Shown piece after piece: positions 1-9,514 of a DNA stretch of 64,000 bases. Every line of letters starts with the position of its first letter. Position 1 is the stretch's first letter. This DNA is from Mycolicibacterium sp. P9-64 (GTDB taxonomy: Bacteria > Actinomycetota > Actinomycetes > Mycobacteriales > Mycobacteriaceae). The stretch spans positions 1-64,000 of the forward strand of contig NZ_NPKO01000005.1 in NCBI RefSeq assembly GCF_008329605.1, read 5' to 3'. The position numbers and the translations under genes are program-made. The notes beneath the pieces are model-generated. The model was not told the DNA's origin. It ran no database searches and saw only the letters and a program-made list of their open reading frames with translations.

Positions 1-167
1 GCGATGGCGGCCATCCGGTGATGGGCCACGGTGGCCGCAGCACGCGTCCAACCGGCCACGGCATCAATCAACGCCGCATCATCGACATGTGCCAGGTCAT
101 CGCCCTGGGCCAGTTCCTCGACCACGCTTCGATCGTGCTCGCGGGCCCCGACATTCACCCCTGACAC
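1..167 (-). CDS. Partial DUF222 / HNH (13E12-type) protein, N-terminus only
   Basis: The minus strand has an open frame running off the left edge. It reads VSGVNVGAREHDRSVV and continues to a stretch ending DAVAGWTRAAATVAHHRM. The pattern of an Asp/Ala-rich start followed by a helix such as LIDAVAGWTRAAA and HHRMAAI is typical of the N-terminal DUF222 domain of mycobacterial 13E12-repeat proteins, which normally end in an HNH nuclease domain. That domain would lie outside the window. The GTG at 167 is the most upstream plausible start; a second in-frame GTG is at 158. Family members are often repetitive and mobile. The assignment rests on about 55 residues, so it is moderately sure. Confidence 0.55.
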   Translation of the reverse strand, partial: MSGVNVGAREHDRSVVEELAQGDDLAHVDDAALIDAVAGWTRAAATVAHHRMAAI

Positions 168-289
168 ACCCCGACACCCAGCCACCCGGAGACCTCGACC
201 TGTGGATGAAACGCAGACTGTGCACAACTTCGCCGACCACCGACGCCGAAGGCCCAAAATGTCGGCGCACCGTGCTACAGGCGCGGCGT

Positions 290-790
290 TCAGCCGTCGC
301 CGGGGGATGGGGCGGTCGAGACCTCGTCGAGGCAGCCCTCCGCAATGGCGTGCTTGATGCTGTCGGCCAGCCGTGGGCACGCGCGGCTGCGGCTGCTGTC
401 ACCACCACTGGCACGCACCTCGGTGAACGTTGCGCACCGCTGGGATGCCTCTGAATTCCACTGCACCGCAGTGTGTCCCGGGCCGAGCTTCTTGACCGCC
501 ACGGTGGCGTGGCAGAACCGGCAGTCGACGGGAGCCAGCCCGGAGTTCAGGTAGCGCTCGCGGTCGCGCTCGGTGGCCTCGTGCACCGCCGCGGCCCGCT
601 CCGGGTCGTTGGCGAAATCCGGTGCCTTGCTCCACGATCGAGTGCTCGGGCCGGTGTCGACCGAATGGTCGTCATCGTCGTCATGCGCGCCATGAAGAAG
701 CAGCATCGAGCGGGCTAGACGATCCACGTCGGCCGGGCCGACAATGAGGCTTCCGTCTGGTGCCTGAGTCCGCTCGTCGTGCGTCGTCAT
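290..790 (-). CDS. Conserved hypothetical protein coupled to kshA (Rv3527-like)
   Basis: A 166-residue protein starting MTTHDERTQAPDG. Its ATG overlaps the kshA stop codon in an ATGA arrangement, so it is translationally coupled to the oxygenase. The middle is acidic (HDDDDDHS). The C-terminal half has a Cys-x2-Cys pair (DCRFC) and a later Cys (SQRCATF), which could form a small metal site. The longer reading frame upstream of this ATG lies inside kshA and is not real. In H37Rv the gene after kshA is Rv3527, also a conserved hypothetical (from memory). The function is unknown; position suggests a role linked to KshA. Confidence 0.75.
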   Translation of the reverse strand: MTTHDERTQAPDGSLIVGPADVDRLARSMLLLHGAHDDDDDHSVDTGPSTRSWSKAPDFANDPERAAAVHEATERDRERYLNSGLAPVDCRFCHATVAVKKLGPGHTAVQWNSEASQRCATFTEVRASGGDSSRSRACPRLADSIKHAIAEGCLDEVSTAPSPGDG

Positions 791-1944
791 GTCGCCGGCT
801 GCTCCTCGGCTTCCTTCTCTAGTGCCTGCGCTGCGAGGTTCTCCTCGACCTCGACGTGCCACTTCTCGTTGGCGGCCGTGGTGTCGACCTCGATCTCGAA
901 GCGGTCGACCATGTCCGGGGCGATGTCGGCGACGTCGACGTAGAACTGCTGGTACCAACGGCGCATCTGGTAGACCGCGCCATCCTCCTCGACCAGCAGG
1001 GGGTTGTCGATGCGGGTCTTGTGGCGCCAGATCTCGACGTCCTGAAGGAAGCCCTTGCTGACGCCTTCGGTGAATACGCGGGCCAACCGGTCAGTGGTCT
1101 TCTCGTCCAAGCCCTTTGGCTTCTCGACGATGACGCCCCACTGCAGCACGAAGGAGTCCTGGTTCACCGGGTAGTGGCAGTTGATCAGGATCGACTCGGC
1201 CTTGAACCCGCCGTAGTTGTTGTGCAGCCAGTTGATCATGAACGACGGCCCGAAGTAGGACGCCTCCGAATCCAGGTGTGCCTCACCGTAAGCCGTACCA
1301 AGGTCGTTGACGTCGGGCCTGCCCACGTTGTGCAGGTACTGCGAGGCGATGTGACCTTCGAAGACGTTCTTGAAGTACGTCGGCAGACCGAAGTGGATGT
1401 AGAAGAAGTGCGCCATGTCGGTGACGTTGTCGATGATCTCGCGGCAGTTGGCGCCCTCGATCAGAATCGAGTTCCACCGCCACTCGGTCCAATCGTCGGT
1501 GCCGTACTCCGGGATGTCCGGGATGCGCACCTCGGGCGGCGGCGGATTGCCCTCGACGTCGTGCCACACGAACAGAAGTCCGCTGCGGATGTCGGTGGTC
1601 CAGGCGCGGGTCCTGGCCAGTCGCGGCGTGCGCTTGGCGTACGGGACCAGCTTGCACTTGCCGTCACCGCCCCAGCGCCAGTCGTGGAACGGGCACGCGA
1701 CCTCGTCGCCCTTGATGGTGCCCTGTGACAGGTCGCCACCCATGTGGCGGCAGTAGCCGTCGAGGATCTTCAACTCGCCATGCGAGTCGGCGAATACCAC
1801 CAGCTTGGTGCCGAAGATCTCGACGGAGTGTGGCTTGCCGTCTTGGTAGTCCGCGACCGGACCCAAGCAGTGCCAGCCACGCGCATACCGGTCTGGCAGC
1901 GCGCCGGTGTCGATCTCACGGACTCCGGGGGTTTCGGTAGTCAC
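787..1944 (-). CDS. kshA: 3-ketosteroid-9-alpha-monooxygenase, oxygenase subunit KshA
   Basis: KshA is the Rieske oxygenase that 9-alpha-hydroxylates androstadienedione and related 3-ketosteroids (including CoA thioesters), which triggers opening of ring B. The 385-residue protein has the Rieske [2Fe-2S] motif with Cys65, His67, Cys84 and His87 (CRHMGG, then CPFHDW). The mononuclear iron region follows near residues 170-190 (DNVTDMAHFFYIHF). Length and spacing match mycobacterial KshA. It needs the reductase KshB, not seen here. The GTG start at 1944 lies about 30 bases from a KstR box shared with the divergent gene, so cholesterol-dependent derepression is expected. Confidence 0.95.
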   Translation of the reverse strand: MTTETPGVREIDTGALPDRYARGWHCLGPVADYQDGKPHSVEIFGTKLVVFADSHGELKILDGYCRHMGGDLSQGTIKGDEVACPFHDWRWGGDGKCKLVPYAKRTPRLARTRAWTTDIRSGLLFVWHDVEGNPPPPEVRIPDIPEYGTDDWTEWRWNSILIEGANCREIIDNVTDMAHFFYIHFGLPTYFKNVFEGHIASQYLHNVGRPDVNDLGTAYGEAHLDSEASYFGPSFMINWLHNNYGGFKAESILINCHYPVNQDSFVLQWGVIVEKPKGLDEKTTDRLARVFTEGVSKGFLQDVEIWRHKTRIDNPLLVEEDGAVYQMRRWYQQFYVDVADIAPDMVDRFEIEVDTTAANEKWHVEVEENLAAQALEKEAEEQPAT

Positions 1945-1974
1945 GGTGGGCCTCCCGCTTCCTTGGTCTCTAAC

Positions 1975-1988
1975 TAGAACACGTTACA
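1975..1988. promoter_or_regulatory. KstR operator between kshA and the gamma-CA-like gene
   Basis: TAGAACACGTTACA matches the KstR consensus TNNAACNNGTTNNA at every fixed position. It lies in the roughly 100-base divergent spacer and can control both kshA and the plus-strand gene at 2045. KstR is the TetR-family repressor released by 3-oxo-sterol-CoA esters (established). Confidence 0.88.
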
Positions 1989-2044
1989 GTTTTTGGGTGC
2001 TGGTGCGCAATGTCAGGCGCATCTACCTGCGGTATATCTAGTTG

Positions 2045-2575
2045 ATGCCGCTGTTCTCATTCGAGGGACGTTCCCCGGTCGTCGATCCGACTGCCTTCAT
2101 CGCGCCGACGGCCACGCTGGTCGGTGACGTCCACGTCGAGGCGGGCGCATCGGTGTGGTTCAACGTGGTGATTCGGGCCGATTTCGCCCCGATCATCATC
2201 CGGGAGGGCGCAAACGTGCAGGACGGGAGCGTGCTGCACGCACCGCCTGGCATCCCGACCGACGTGGGGCCCGGCGCCACCGTCGCGCATTGCTGCGTGA
2301 TTCACGGGGTGCACATCGGCCAAGAGGCGTTGATCGCCAACCACGCGACGGTGCTCGACGGTGCGGTGATCGGTCGGCGAAGCCTCGTCGCCGCACACTC
2401 TCTGGTGATCGGGGGGACGAAGATCCCCGACGAGGTGTTGGTCACCGGCTCGCCCGCCAAGGTGCGCGGTCCGATCGCCGGTACCGGAGCCGAGACCTGG
2501 GTGAACGCCAACCCCGGTGCGTACCAGGACCTGGCGCGGCGCTACCTGGCCGGGATGCTGCCAATCGAGGGTTGA
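2045..2575 (+). CDS. Gamma-carbonic anhydrase-like hexapeptide protein (Rv3525c-like)
   Basis: A 176-residue left-handed beta-helix protein starting MPLFSFEGRSPVVDPTAF. Hexapeptide-type repeats run across most of the length. The three histidine positions of gamma-class carbonic anhydrases are recognisable in GSVLHAPPG, VAHCCVIHGVHIG and IANHATVLD, so zinc or iron binding is plausible. The ATG at 2045 is preferred over an in-frame TTG at 2042 because it gives the same N-terminus as Rv3525c. The gene shares a KstR box with kshA. No enzymatic role in sterol breakdown is established for this family; hydratase or acyltransferase activity is only a possibility. Confidence 0.88.
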   Translation: MPLFSFEGRSPVVDPTAFIAPTATLVGDVHVEAGASVWFNVVIRADFAPIIIREGANVQDGSVLHAPPGIPTDVGPGATVAHCCVIHGVHIGQEALIANHATVLDGAVIGRRSLVAAHSLVIGGTKIPDEVLVTGSPAKVRGPIAGTGAETWVNANPGAYQDLARRYLAGMLPIEG

Positions 2576-2685
2576 GGGCGTCGGCTACTCGAACTTTCAC
2601 GCCCTGGCGGCAGAATCAACGGCGTCAGAGGAGCGACAGCGACCGGCTGCCGATGATGTGGCGCGCCGCCCACCCTGCGGCCTGC

Positions 2686-3086
2686 TTAGAGCTTGCGCGC
2701 GCTCGCCGTGGCCTTGTCAAGCTCCCAGTACGCCCGCAGTGCCACGATCTCCCCTGCGTCGTTGACCCGGTAGGTGAAGACGCCCTCGGCGGTGACCTCG
2801 TACCCGGCGGCCCTGATCACGATGTTGCCGACGTTGGCTTCCTCGTTACCGCACTCATAGGTCTTCTCGAAGTTGAACGTCAGCTCGCTCGGGGCGATCG
2901 CCATGTCGAAGAACTTCGCGATCGCCTCCTTGCCCCGGTGGCCCTTGCCGTCGGGGTCGAAGTGCGAAGGGCCGATCGGGTCCTCGACGATGGCATCGTC
3001 GGCGAACACGGCAAGCCATGCCTGCTTGTCGCGGGCCACGGCCGCCTCGCGGGACCGCTTGCCCGCCAAGTGAACTGGTGAATCCG

Positions 3087-3090
<4 letters not shown>
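2686..3090 (-). CDS. SnoaL/NTF2-like small protein of the ltp operon
   Basis: A 134-residue protein starting VTDSPVHLAGKRSREA. The GTG overlaps the ltp3 TGA in a GTGA arrangement, so it is translated with ltp3. The pattern WLAVFADDAIVEDPIGPSHF, then HRGKEAIAKFFD, and a C-terminal beta sheet with AEGVFTYRVNDAGEIVALRAYW is typical of the SnoaL-like/NTF2 cone fold used by small isomerases, hydratases and ketosteroid isomerases. A steroid ligand is therefore reasonable but unproved. An upstream extension of this frame lies inside ltp3 and is a shadow. Confidence 0.82.
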
Positions 3091-4282
<1,192 letters not shown>

Positions 4283-4283
<1 letters not shown>

Positions 4284-5347
4284 TAGCTCTTTCCTTCCAG
4301 AACGGCGACCAGATTCTGTTGCAGCGCAGGGCCGCTGGTGGCGTGCGCCAGAACTCGCTGCGCCGATCCGTCGAAGATGTGGCGGGCGGCCAGGCCGATG
4401 CGTTCAAGCCCCGCGGAGAACATCGGGTTGGCAGCCAGCGCGCCACCCGACGGGTTGACCTTCGTCGACGCGGGCAGCCCGATGGCCTCGGTGAGGATCA
4501 GGTGCTGGTGGGTGAAGGGGGCGTAGATCTCCGCCACGTCGATCGAGCCGGTGTCACCACCGGTGGCGGCCTTCGCCGACGCCGTGGTGGACGGCGACGT
4601 CGTCAGATCACGCGCGCCGAGCACGGGAGTTTCGATGCGGTGCTCGATGCCGGTGATCCAAGCCGGGTTCTCGCGAAGCTCGCGGGCCTTGTCGCCTGCG
4701 GCAAGCACGATCGCCGACGCACCGTCGGTGATCGGCGCGATGTCGTGGCGGCGCAACGGATCCGCGAAGTACGGCCTGGCGAGCAGTTCATCGATGCTGC
4801 TTGCCGGCTTCTCGGAGTCGGTCCTGTCGGAGGCCGCGAACGAGTCGAGTGCCACCTGGGCCATCTGCTCGGCGGTCCACTTGCCCGAGTCCAGGCCGAA
4901 CCGCGCCTGCAGTCCGGCCATCGACACGGCGTCCGGCCACAGCGGGGCGACGGTGTAGGGGTCGGTCTGCATGGCGAGCACCCGGCGCAGCGTGCCCGCC
5001 GACGACTTGCCGAACCCGTACACCAGCGCGATGTCGACATGGCCGGTCAACAGCTTGATGTAGGCCTCGTAGAGCGCCCATGCGGCGTCCATCTCGACGT
5101 GTGACTCGTTGATCGGCGGCACCGCACCGATCGCGTCGATCGCCGAGATGAACGAAAAGGCGCGTCCGGCAAGGTAGTCCGACGAGCCCGAGCACCAGAA
5201 TCCGATATCGGTCTGCTTGATGCCGAGATCGGCGTAGATCGAGGCGAAGCACGGCATCAGCATCTCGACGCCGTTGGTCGTGCCCTCGGTGCGGCGGACG
5301 TGCGGGGAGTGGGCGAAGCCGACGACGGCAACGTCACGAAGAGTCAT
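4283..5347 (-). CDS. ltp4: Thiolase-like lipid transfer protein Ltp4
   Basis: A 354-residue thiolase-fold protein, the same length I recall for Ltp4 (Rv3522). It begins MTLRDVAVVGFAHSPHVRR. The segment DIGFWCSGSSDYLAGRAF marks the thiolase-like N-domain and the C-terminal half has SPGGALAANPMFSAG-type glycine loops. Family members of this operon act at the end of sterol side-chain shortening, probably as aldol-lyases instead of as Claisen thiolases. The gene follows the DUF35 gene by 11 bases and overlaps ltp3 by one base, so three or four proteins are made together. Specific substrate unknown. Confidence 0.9.
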
Positions 5348-5358
5348 GGGTGCGCCCT

Positions 5359-6393
5359 TTACAGGTGGTGCTTGTAGGTGTCGTACTCGGCGTCGGGCTC
5401 ACCCGTCGGCCGGAAGTACTCGATGTTGTCGATGCCGAGACCCCACTCGTCGCGGGGCCGCCACACCGCTTCGACACGCATGCCCATCCGCACGTCGGAG
5501 GCGTCGATCTCGGTGACCAGATGCAGGAACGGGATGTCGGCGCCGTCGAGCAGCACGTAGGCCGCGACGTAGGGAGGCTTGATCTTCTGACCGGCGAACG
5601 GGATGTTGATGATCGCGAATGTCGTGACCGTGCCCTTGTCGGGGAGCTCAACGAACTCGGTGAGCTGCCTGCCGGTGGCCGGATCGGCCTCGCGCGCAGG
5701 GAAGTACACCTTCCCCTTGTCGCCGCCGTCCAAGATGGCATGGGCCCCGATCAGCTTGCCCTCCTCGAGGCCGCGCAGGAACGTGCTCTCGGGCAGTGAC
5801 GCGGTGTGCTGGATCTCGATCGCACTGGGGACCACCAGCAGGGTGACCGGCTCGCGGTCGTCGGTGCTTCCCCCCGTCGCTTCGCTCGCCCCGGCGCCGT
5901 CCGGCACCGCTTCGGCCTGGTCGCCCGGCACGAAGTACGCGATGTCGGTGATCGAGCCCACCGGCTCGTCGATCCAGTGCACGTGCACCCGCGCACCGGT
6001 ACTGATCGCGTCCGAAGACCCCGCGTCGACCGCGTGCAGAAGCGGGGTGTCGGCCCCGTCGAGCTTGATCAACGCCCACGCGAACGGACGGTCGAGGGGC
6101 TGGCCCTCCAGCGGCTGGTCCTGCCACGTCCACGACACCACCGTGCCCACGCTCTCGACCGGCACCACCTCCGTCAGAGGCCGGTAGTCGATGGGGTCAT
6201 ACTCGGCTGGCGGCACGAGGACCCGTCCGTCCGACCCCCGCACGCCGACGATGCGTCGCTCGCGCAGGGCGGTGAAGAACTGGGACAGGAGCGGTCCGAC
6301 TGAACGCGTGTAGTCGAATGAGAGCCTCAGCGGAGCTGAAAGTGGCGGCTCATGTGTGTCGATCTGCACCGGGCTGCTTTGGCTGGCGGTCAC
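5359..6393 (-). CDS. Double DUF35 OB-fold protein, partner of Ltp3/Ltp4 (Rv3521-like)
   Basis: A 344-residue protein with two DUF35 OB-folds in tandem: a first half with PLTEVVPVESVGTVVSWTW and a second with QLTEFVELPDKGTVTTFAII. DUF35 proteins partner thiolase-like enzymes and usually carry an N-terminal zinc ribbon with four Cys. Here the equivalent segments, GVRGSDGRVLVPPAEYDP and GAHAILDGGDKGKVYFPA, have no cysteines. The GTG at 6393 is chosen because it lies 10 bases from the KstR box; an in-frame extension upstream would run through that operator. The linker near residue 170 contains sequence from a short dispersed repeat (5873-5889). First gene of the DUF35-ltp4-ltp3-SnoaL operon. Confidence 0.85.
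   Translation of the reverse strand: MTASQSSPVQIDTHEPPLSAPLRLSFDYTRSVGPLLSQFFTALRERRIVGVRGSDGRVLVPPAEYDPIDYRPLTEVVPVESVGTVVSWTWQDQPLEGQPLDRPFAWALIKLDGADTPLLHAVDAGSSDAISTGARVHVHWIDEPVGSITDIAYFVPGDQAEAVPDGAGASEATGGSTDDREPVTLLVVPSAIEIQHTASLPESTFLRGLEEGKLIGAHAILDGGDKGKVYFPAREADPATGRQLTEFVELPDKGTVTTFAIINIPFAGQKIKPPYVAAYVLLDGADIPFLHLVTEIDASDVRMGMRVEAVWRPRDEWGLGIDNIEYFRPTGEPDAEYDTYKHHL
5873..5889 (-). repeat. Short dispersed repeat inside the DUF35 gene linker
   Basis: The minus strand reads GCGAGCGAAGCGACGGG, identical to copies at 25806-25822 and 55505-55521. It is in frame and encodes part of a Ala-Ser-Glu-Ala-Thr-Gly linker between the two OB-folds. Confidence 0.7.
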
Positions 6394-6402
6394 GGCATCG
6401 AG

Positions 6403-6416
6403 TAGAACAGGTTCTA
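6403..6416. promoter_or_regulatory. KstR operator between the DUF35 gene and the LLM gene
   Basis: TAGAACAGGTTCTA is a perfect match to TNNAACNNGTTNNA and almost a perfect palindrome. It lies 9 bases before the minus-strand GTG at 6393 and 47 bases before the plus-strand ATG at 6464, so it can control both directions. Confidence 0.9.
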
Positions 6417-6463
6417 AGAATGGTTTCAAGGAGCGGGCCGGGCGGCCCGAAAGGACACGTCTG

Positions 6464-7495
6464 ATGAAGCTCGGTTTGCAGCTCGGATATTGGGGCGCGC
6501 AGCCGCCCACCAATCATGCCGAATTGGTCGCCACGGCCGAGGCGGCCGGGTTCGACACGGTGTTCACCGCGGAGGCGTGGGGCTCCGACGCCTACACGCC
6601 GCTGGCCTGGTGGGGGCGCGAGACCGAGCGGATGCGACTCGGCACGTCGGTCATTCAATTGTCCGCCCGCACGCCAACCGCGTGCGCGATGGCGGCGTTG
6701 ACGCTCGATCACCTCTCCGGCGGCAGGCACATCCTCGGCCTCGGCGTTTCCGGGCCGCAGGTGGTCGAGGGCTGGTACGGCCAGAAGTTCCCGAAGCCGC
6801 TGGCCCGCACCCGCGAGTACATCGACATTCTGCGGCAGGTCTGGGCGCGTGAGGCCCCCGTGCACAGCGACGGGCCGCACTATCCGCTGCCGCTGACCGG
6901 CGAGGGCACCACGGGGCTCGGCAAGAACCTGAAGCCCATCACGCATCCGTTGCGTGCAGACATCCCGGTCATGCTGGGTGCCGAGGGCCCGAAGAACGTC
7001 GCGCTGGCCGCCGAGATCTGTGACGGCTGGCTGCCAATCTTCTACTCGCCGCGGATTGCCGACATGTACAACGAGTGGCTCGACGAGGGCTTCGCCCGCC
7101 CCGGTGCCCGGCGGACCAGGGAGACCTTCGAGATCTGTGCCACCGCGCAGGTGGTCGTCACCGATGACCGGCCGGGGATCATGGAGCTGATGAAGCCGCA
7201 CCTCGCGCTGTACATGGGCGGGATGGGAGCCGAGGACACCAACTTCCACGCCGACGTGTACCGCAGGATGGGTTACTCGGAGGTGGTCGACGAGGTGACC
7301 GCGCTGTTCAGGAACAACCGCAAGGACGAGGCCGCGGCCGTCATCCCCGACGAGCTGGTCGACGATTCGGCCATCGTCGGCAACCTGGACTACGTGCGTG
7401 AGCAGATCAAGGCGTGGGAGGCGGCCGGCGTCACCATGATGGTGGTCGGCGCCCGCTCGCCCGAGCAGATCAGAGACCTCGCCGCACTCGTGTAG
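6464..7495 (+). CDS. LLM-class F420-dependent oxidoreductase (Rv3520c-like)
   Basis: A 343-residue TIM-barrel oxidoreductase of the bacterial luciferase-like superfamily. The start MKLGLQLGYWGAQPPTNH follows AAGGA with good spacing; upstream in-frame sequence runs through the KstR box and is not coding. LLM signatures include TAEAWGSDAYTPLAWW, RLGTSVIQLSARTPT, HILGLGVSGPQVVEGWYG and VMLGAEGPKNVALAAEICDG. Mycobacterial members of this subgroup use coenzyme F420 more often than FMN (family knowledge). The gene is KstR controlled and syntenic with Rv3520c in the cholesterol locus; the step it catalyses has not been settled. Confidence 0.9.
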   Translation: MKLGLQLGYWGAQPPTNHAELVATAEAAGFDTVFTAEAWGSDAYTPLAWWGRETERMRLGTSVIQLSARTPTACAMAALTLDHLSGGRHILGLGVSGPQVVEGWYGQKFPKPLARTREYIDILRQVWAREAPVHSDGPHYPLPLTGEGTTGLGKNLKPITHPLRADIPVMLGAEGPKNVALAAEICDGWLPIFYSPRIADMYNEWLDEGFARPGARRTRETFEICATAQVVVTDDRPGIMELMKPHLALYMGGMGAEDTNFHADVYRRMGYSEVVDEVTALFRNNRKDEAAAVIPDELVDDSAIVGNLDYVREQIKAWEAAGVTMMVVGARSPEQIRDLAALV

Positions 7496-7502
7496 ACACT
7501 TC

Positions 7503-7532
7503 TTGCAGATTGTCTATAACGCGTTCTAGATT
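7503..7532 (+). promoter_or_regulatory. Promoter with KstR operator, probably leaderless
   Basis: The KstR box TATAACGCGTTCTA is at 7515-7528 and matches the consensus fully. A possible -35 TTGCAG (7503-7508) and -10 TAGATT (7527-7532) are 18 bases apart and flank or overlap it. Seven bases after the -10 lies the GTG start at 7539, so the transcript is probably leaderless. Box directly seen; promoter elements inferred. Confidence 0.75.
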
Positions 7533-7538
7533 TGGCGT

Positions 7539-8291
7539 GTGACCGAACCGTCGCACCACCTCATCGCAGGCTCCGTCGTGACCATGCCCGTGCAGATTCG
7601 GGCCGCGACCCAGCACATGGCGATGTTCTCGGTCGACGCCGACGCTGCGCAACGCATGATCGACTACAGCGGGCTGCAGGTGTGCCGCTACCGGCCGAGC
7701 AAGGCGGTCGTCGTGTTGATGCTCATGCACTACGTCGACGGCGACCTTGGTCAGTACTACGAGTACGGCACCAACGTGATGGTCAACCCGCCAGGTTCGA
7801 ACCCCACCGGGCTGAAGGCCCTGCAGTCGGCAGCCGCGTTGATTCACCACCTCCCCGTCGACCAGGCATTCACGCTCGAGGCCGGCCGGTCGATCTGGGG
7901 TTACCCGAAGGTGATGGCGGACTTTACCGTTCGCGGAGCGGACGATCCAGCTGGGGCCCGCGATGGCCGCCCGTTCGGGTTCGACGTCACCATCGACGGC
8001 CAGTTCGCGGTGGGCATGGAGTTCAAGCCGGGACTTCGCGTGCCGTCGCGCTTCACGTCCAAGCCGCAGGTGCATCCCACGTACTCGCATTTGGACGGCG
8101 TCGCCCGCGAAACCGCGGGGGAGATGACGCTGTCGGGCGTCAGGTACCGACCGGGTGGGGCCACCGTCCGGCTCGGCCAGCATCCCTATGGGCGTGAACT
8201 CGCGTCGCTCGGATTTCCGAAACGGGCCCTGATTTCGAGTTCTGCTGAGAACGTGAAGATGACGTTCGCCGACGCCAAGGAGATTGCGTGA
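7539..8291 (+). CDS. Acetoacetate decarboxylase-like protein (Rv3519-like)
   Basis: A 250-residue protein starting at GTG (VTEPSHHLIAGSVV). It has the acetoacetate-decarboxylase fold pattern: CRYRPSKAVVVLMLMHYVDGD, the YYEYGTNVMVN segment, EAGRSIWGYPKVMADF (the usual place of the Schiff-base lysine is the YPK motif) and a C-terminal beta barrel. The YPK lysine is present. The enzyme family decarboxylates or otherwise processes small keto-acids; no sterol substrate is known. Its stop overlaps the cyp142 start (GTGA), so the two are co-translated under the KstR box just upstream. Confidence 0.82.
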   Translation: MTEPSHHLIAGSVVTMPVQIRAATQHMAMFSVDADAAQRMIDYSGLQVCRYRPSKAVVVLMLMHYVDGDLGQYYEYGTNVMVNPPGSNPTGLKALQSAAALIHHLPVDQAFTLEAGRSIWGYPKVMADFTVRGADDPAGARDGRPFGFDVTIDGQFAVGMEFKPGLRVPSRFTSKPQVHPTYSHLDGVARETAGEMTLSGVRYRPGGATVRLGQHPYGRELASLGFPKRALISSSAENVKMTFADAKEIA

Positions 8292-9502
8292 CAGCCGTTC
8301 TGCCTCAGGGCACCAGGCCCGACGTGGACTTCACCGACGGCACCTTCTACGCCGACGGCGGCGCCCGCGAGGCGTACCGCTGGATGCGAGCCCACGAGCC
8401 CGTCTTCCGCGACCGCAACGGGTTGGCCGCCGCGACGACCCATCAGGCCGTGCTCGACGCCGAACGCACTCCGGAGCTGTTCTCCAACACCGGCGGCATC
8501 CGGCCCGAGACGCCCGCCATGCCCTACATGATCGACATGGACGATCCCTCACATCTGTTGCGGCGCAAGCTGGTCAACGCCGGCTTCACCCGCAAGCGAG
8601 TGATGGACAAGGTGCCGTCGATCGGCACGTTGTGCGACACGCTGATCGACTCGGTGTGCGAGCGGGGGGAGTGCGACTTCGTCCGCGACATCGCCGCGCC
8701 GCTGCCGATGGCGGTGATCGGCGACATGCTCGGCGTGCTACCCGAGGACCGCGAGTTGCTGCTGAAGTGGTCCGACGATCTGGTGGTCGGCCTGAGTTCG
8801 CACATCGACGAGCTGACCGCCCAGGCCATGCTGGATGCGTTCGCCGGATACACGGCCTTCACGACGGAGATCATCGCCAAGCGCCGCGCCGAACCCACCG
8901 ACGACCTGTTCTCCATCCTGGTCAACTCCGAGGTGGAGGGCCAGCGGATGTCCGATGACGAGATCGTCATGGAGACCCTGCTCATCCTGATCGGCGGCGA
9001 CGAGACCACCCGTCACACCCTGTCGGGCGGCACCGAGCAGCTGCTGCGCCACCGTGACCAGTGGGACACGTTGGTGGCCAATCCCGCCCAGCTGCCGAGC
9101 GCCATCGAGGAGATGCTGCGCTGGACGTCGCCGGTGAAGAACATGTGCCGGACACTCACGGCCGACACCACCTTCCACGGTACGGACATGCGCGAGGGCG
9201 AGAAGATCATGCTGATGTTCGAATCGGCGAACTTCGACGAAGCGGTCTTCGGGAACGCCGATGAGTTTCATATCGACCGTAATCCCAACAGCCACATGGC
9301 CTTCGGATTCGGCTCGCACTTCTGCCTCGGTAACCAGCTGGCCCGCCTCGAGCTGTCGATGATGACTACGAGGGTGCTCGAGCGGCTGCCCGACCTTCGG
9401 CTTGCCGACGGGGCCGACGTGCCGCTGCGGCCCGCCAACTTCGTGAGCGGACCGGAGGCCATGCCGGTGGTGTTCACGCCGACGGCGCGGGTGCTCGTCT
9501 GA
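8288..9502 (+). CDS. cyp142: Cytochrome P450 CYP142, sterol side-chain terminal hydroxylase
   Basis: A 404-residue P450. The heme-binding loop is FGFGSHFCLGNQLAR, the I-helix is GGDETTRH and the K-helix ExxR is EEMLRW. CYP142 oxidises C26/C27 of cholest-4-en-3-one to the carboxylic acid, which then enters beta-oxidation after CoA activation, and it can stand in for CYP125 (established). Identity is supported by position: next to the Rv3519-like gene and in the same order as H37Rv. The start GTG overlaps the preceding stop. Downstream, its stop is only 6 bases from the convergent MFS gene, which marks the left edge of an accessory island. Confidence 0.92.
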   Translation: MTAVLPQGTRPDVDFTDGTFYADGGAREAYRWMRAHEPVFRDRNGLAAATTHQAVLDAERTPELFSNTGGIRPETPAMPYMIDMDDPSHLLRRKLVNAGFTRKRVMDKVPSIGTLCDTLIDSVCERGECDFVRDIAAPLPMAVIGDMLGVLPEDRELLLKWSDDLVVGLSSHIDELTAQAMLDAFAGYTAFTTEIIAKRRAEPTDDLFSILVNSEVEGQRMSDDEIVMETLLILIGGDETTRHTLSGGTEQLLRHRDQWDTLVANPAQLPSAIEEMLRWTSPVKNMCRTLTADTTFHGTDMREGEKIMLMFESANFDEAVFGNADEFHIDRNPNSHMAFGFGSHFCLGNQLARLELSMMTTRVLERLPDLRLADGADVPLRPANFVSGPEAMPVVFTPTARVLV

Positions 9503-9514
9503 CGGTCGTCAGAC
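9497..9514. terminator. Small hairpin at the convergent cyp142/MFS stops
   Basis: GTCTGAC and GTCAGAC form a 7-base-pair perfect stem with loop GGTC across the two stop codons. There is no T tract, so termination is possible, not sure. Confidence 0.35.

Noticed and set aside
6394..6513. N-terminal extension of the DUF35 gene
   Set aside because: It would run through the KstR operator at 6403-6416 and into the leader of the LLM gene; family members start near the GTG at 6393.
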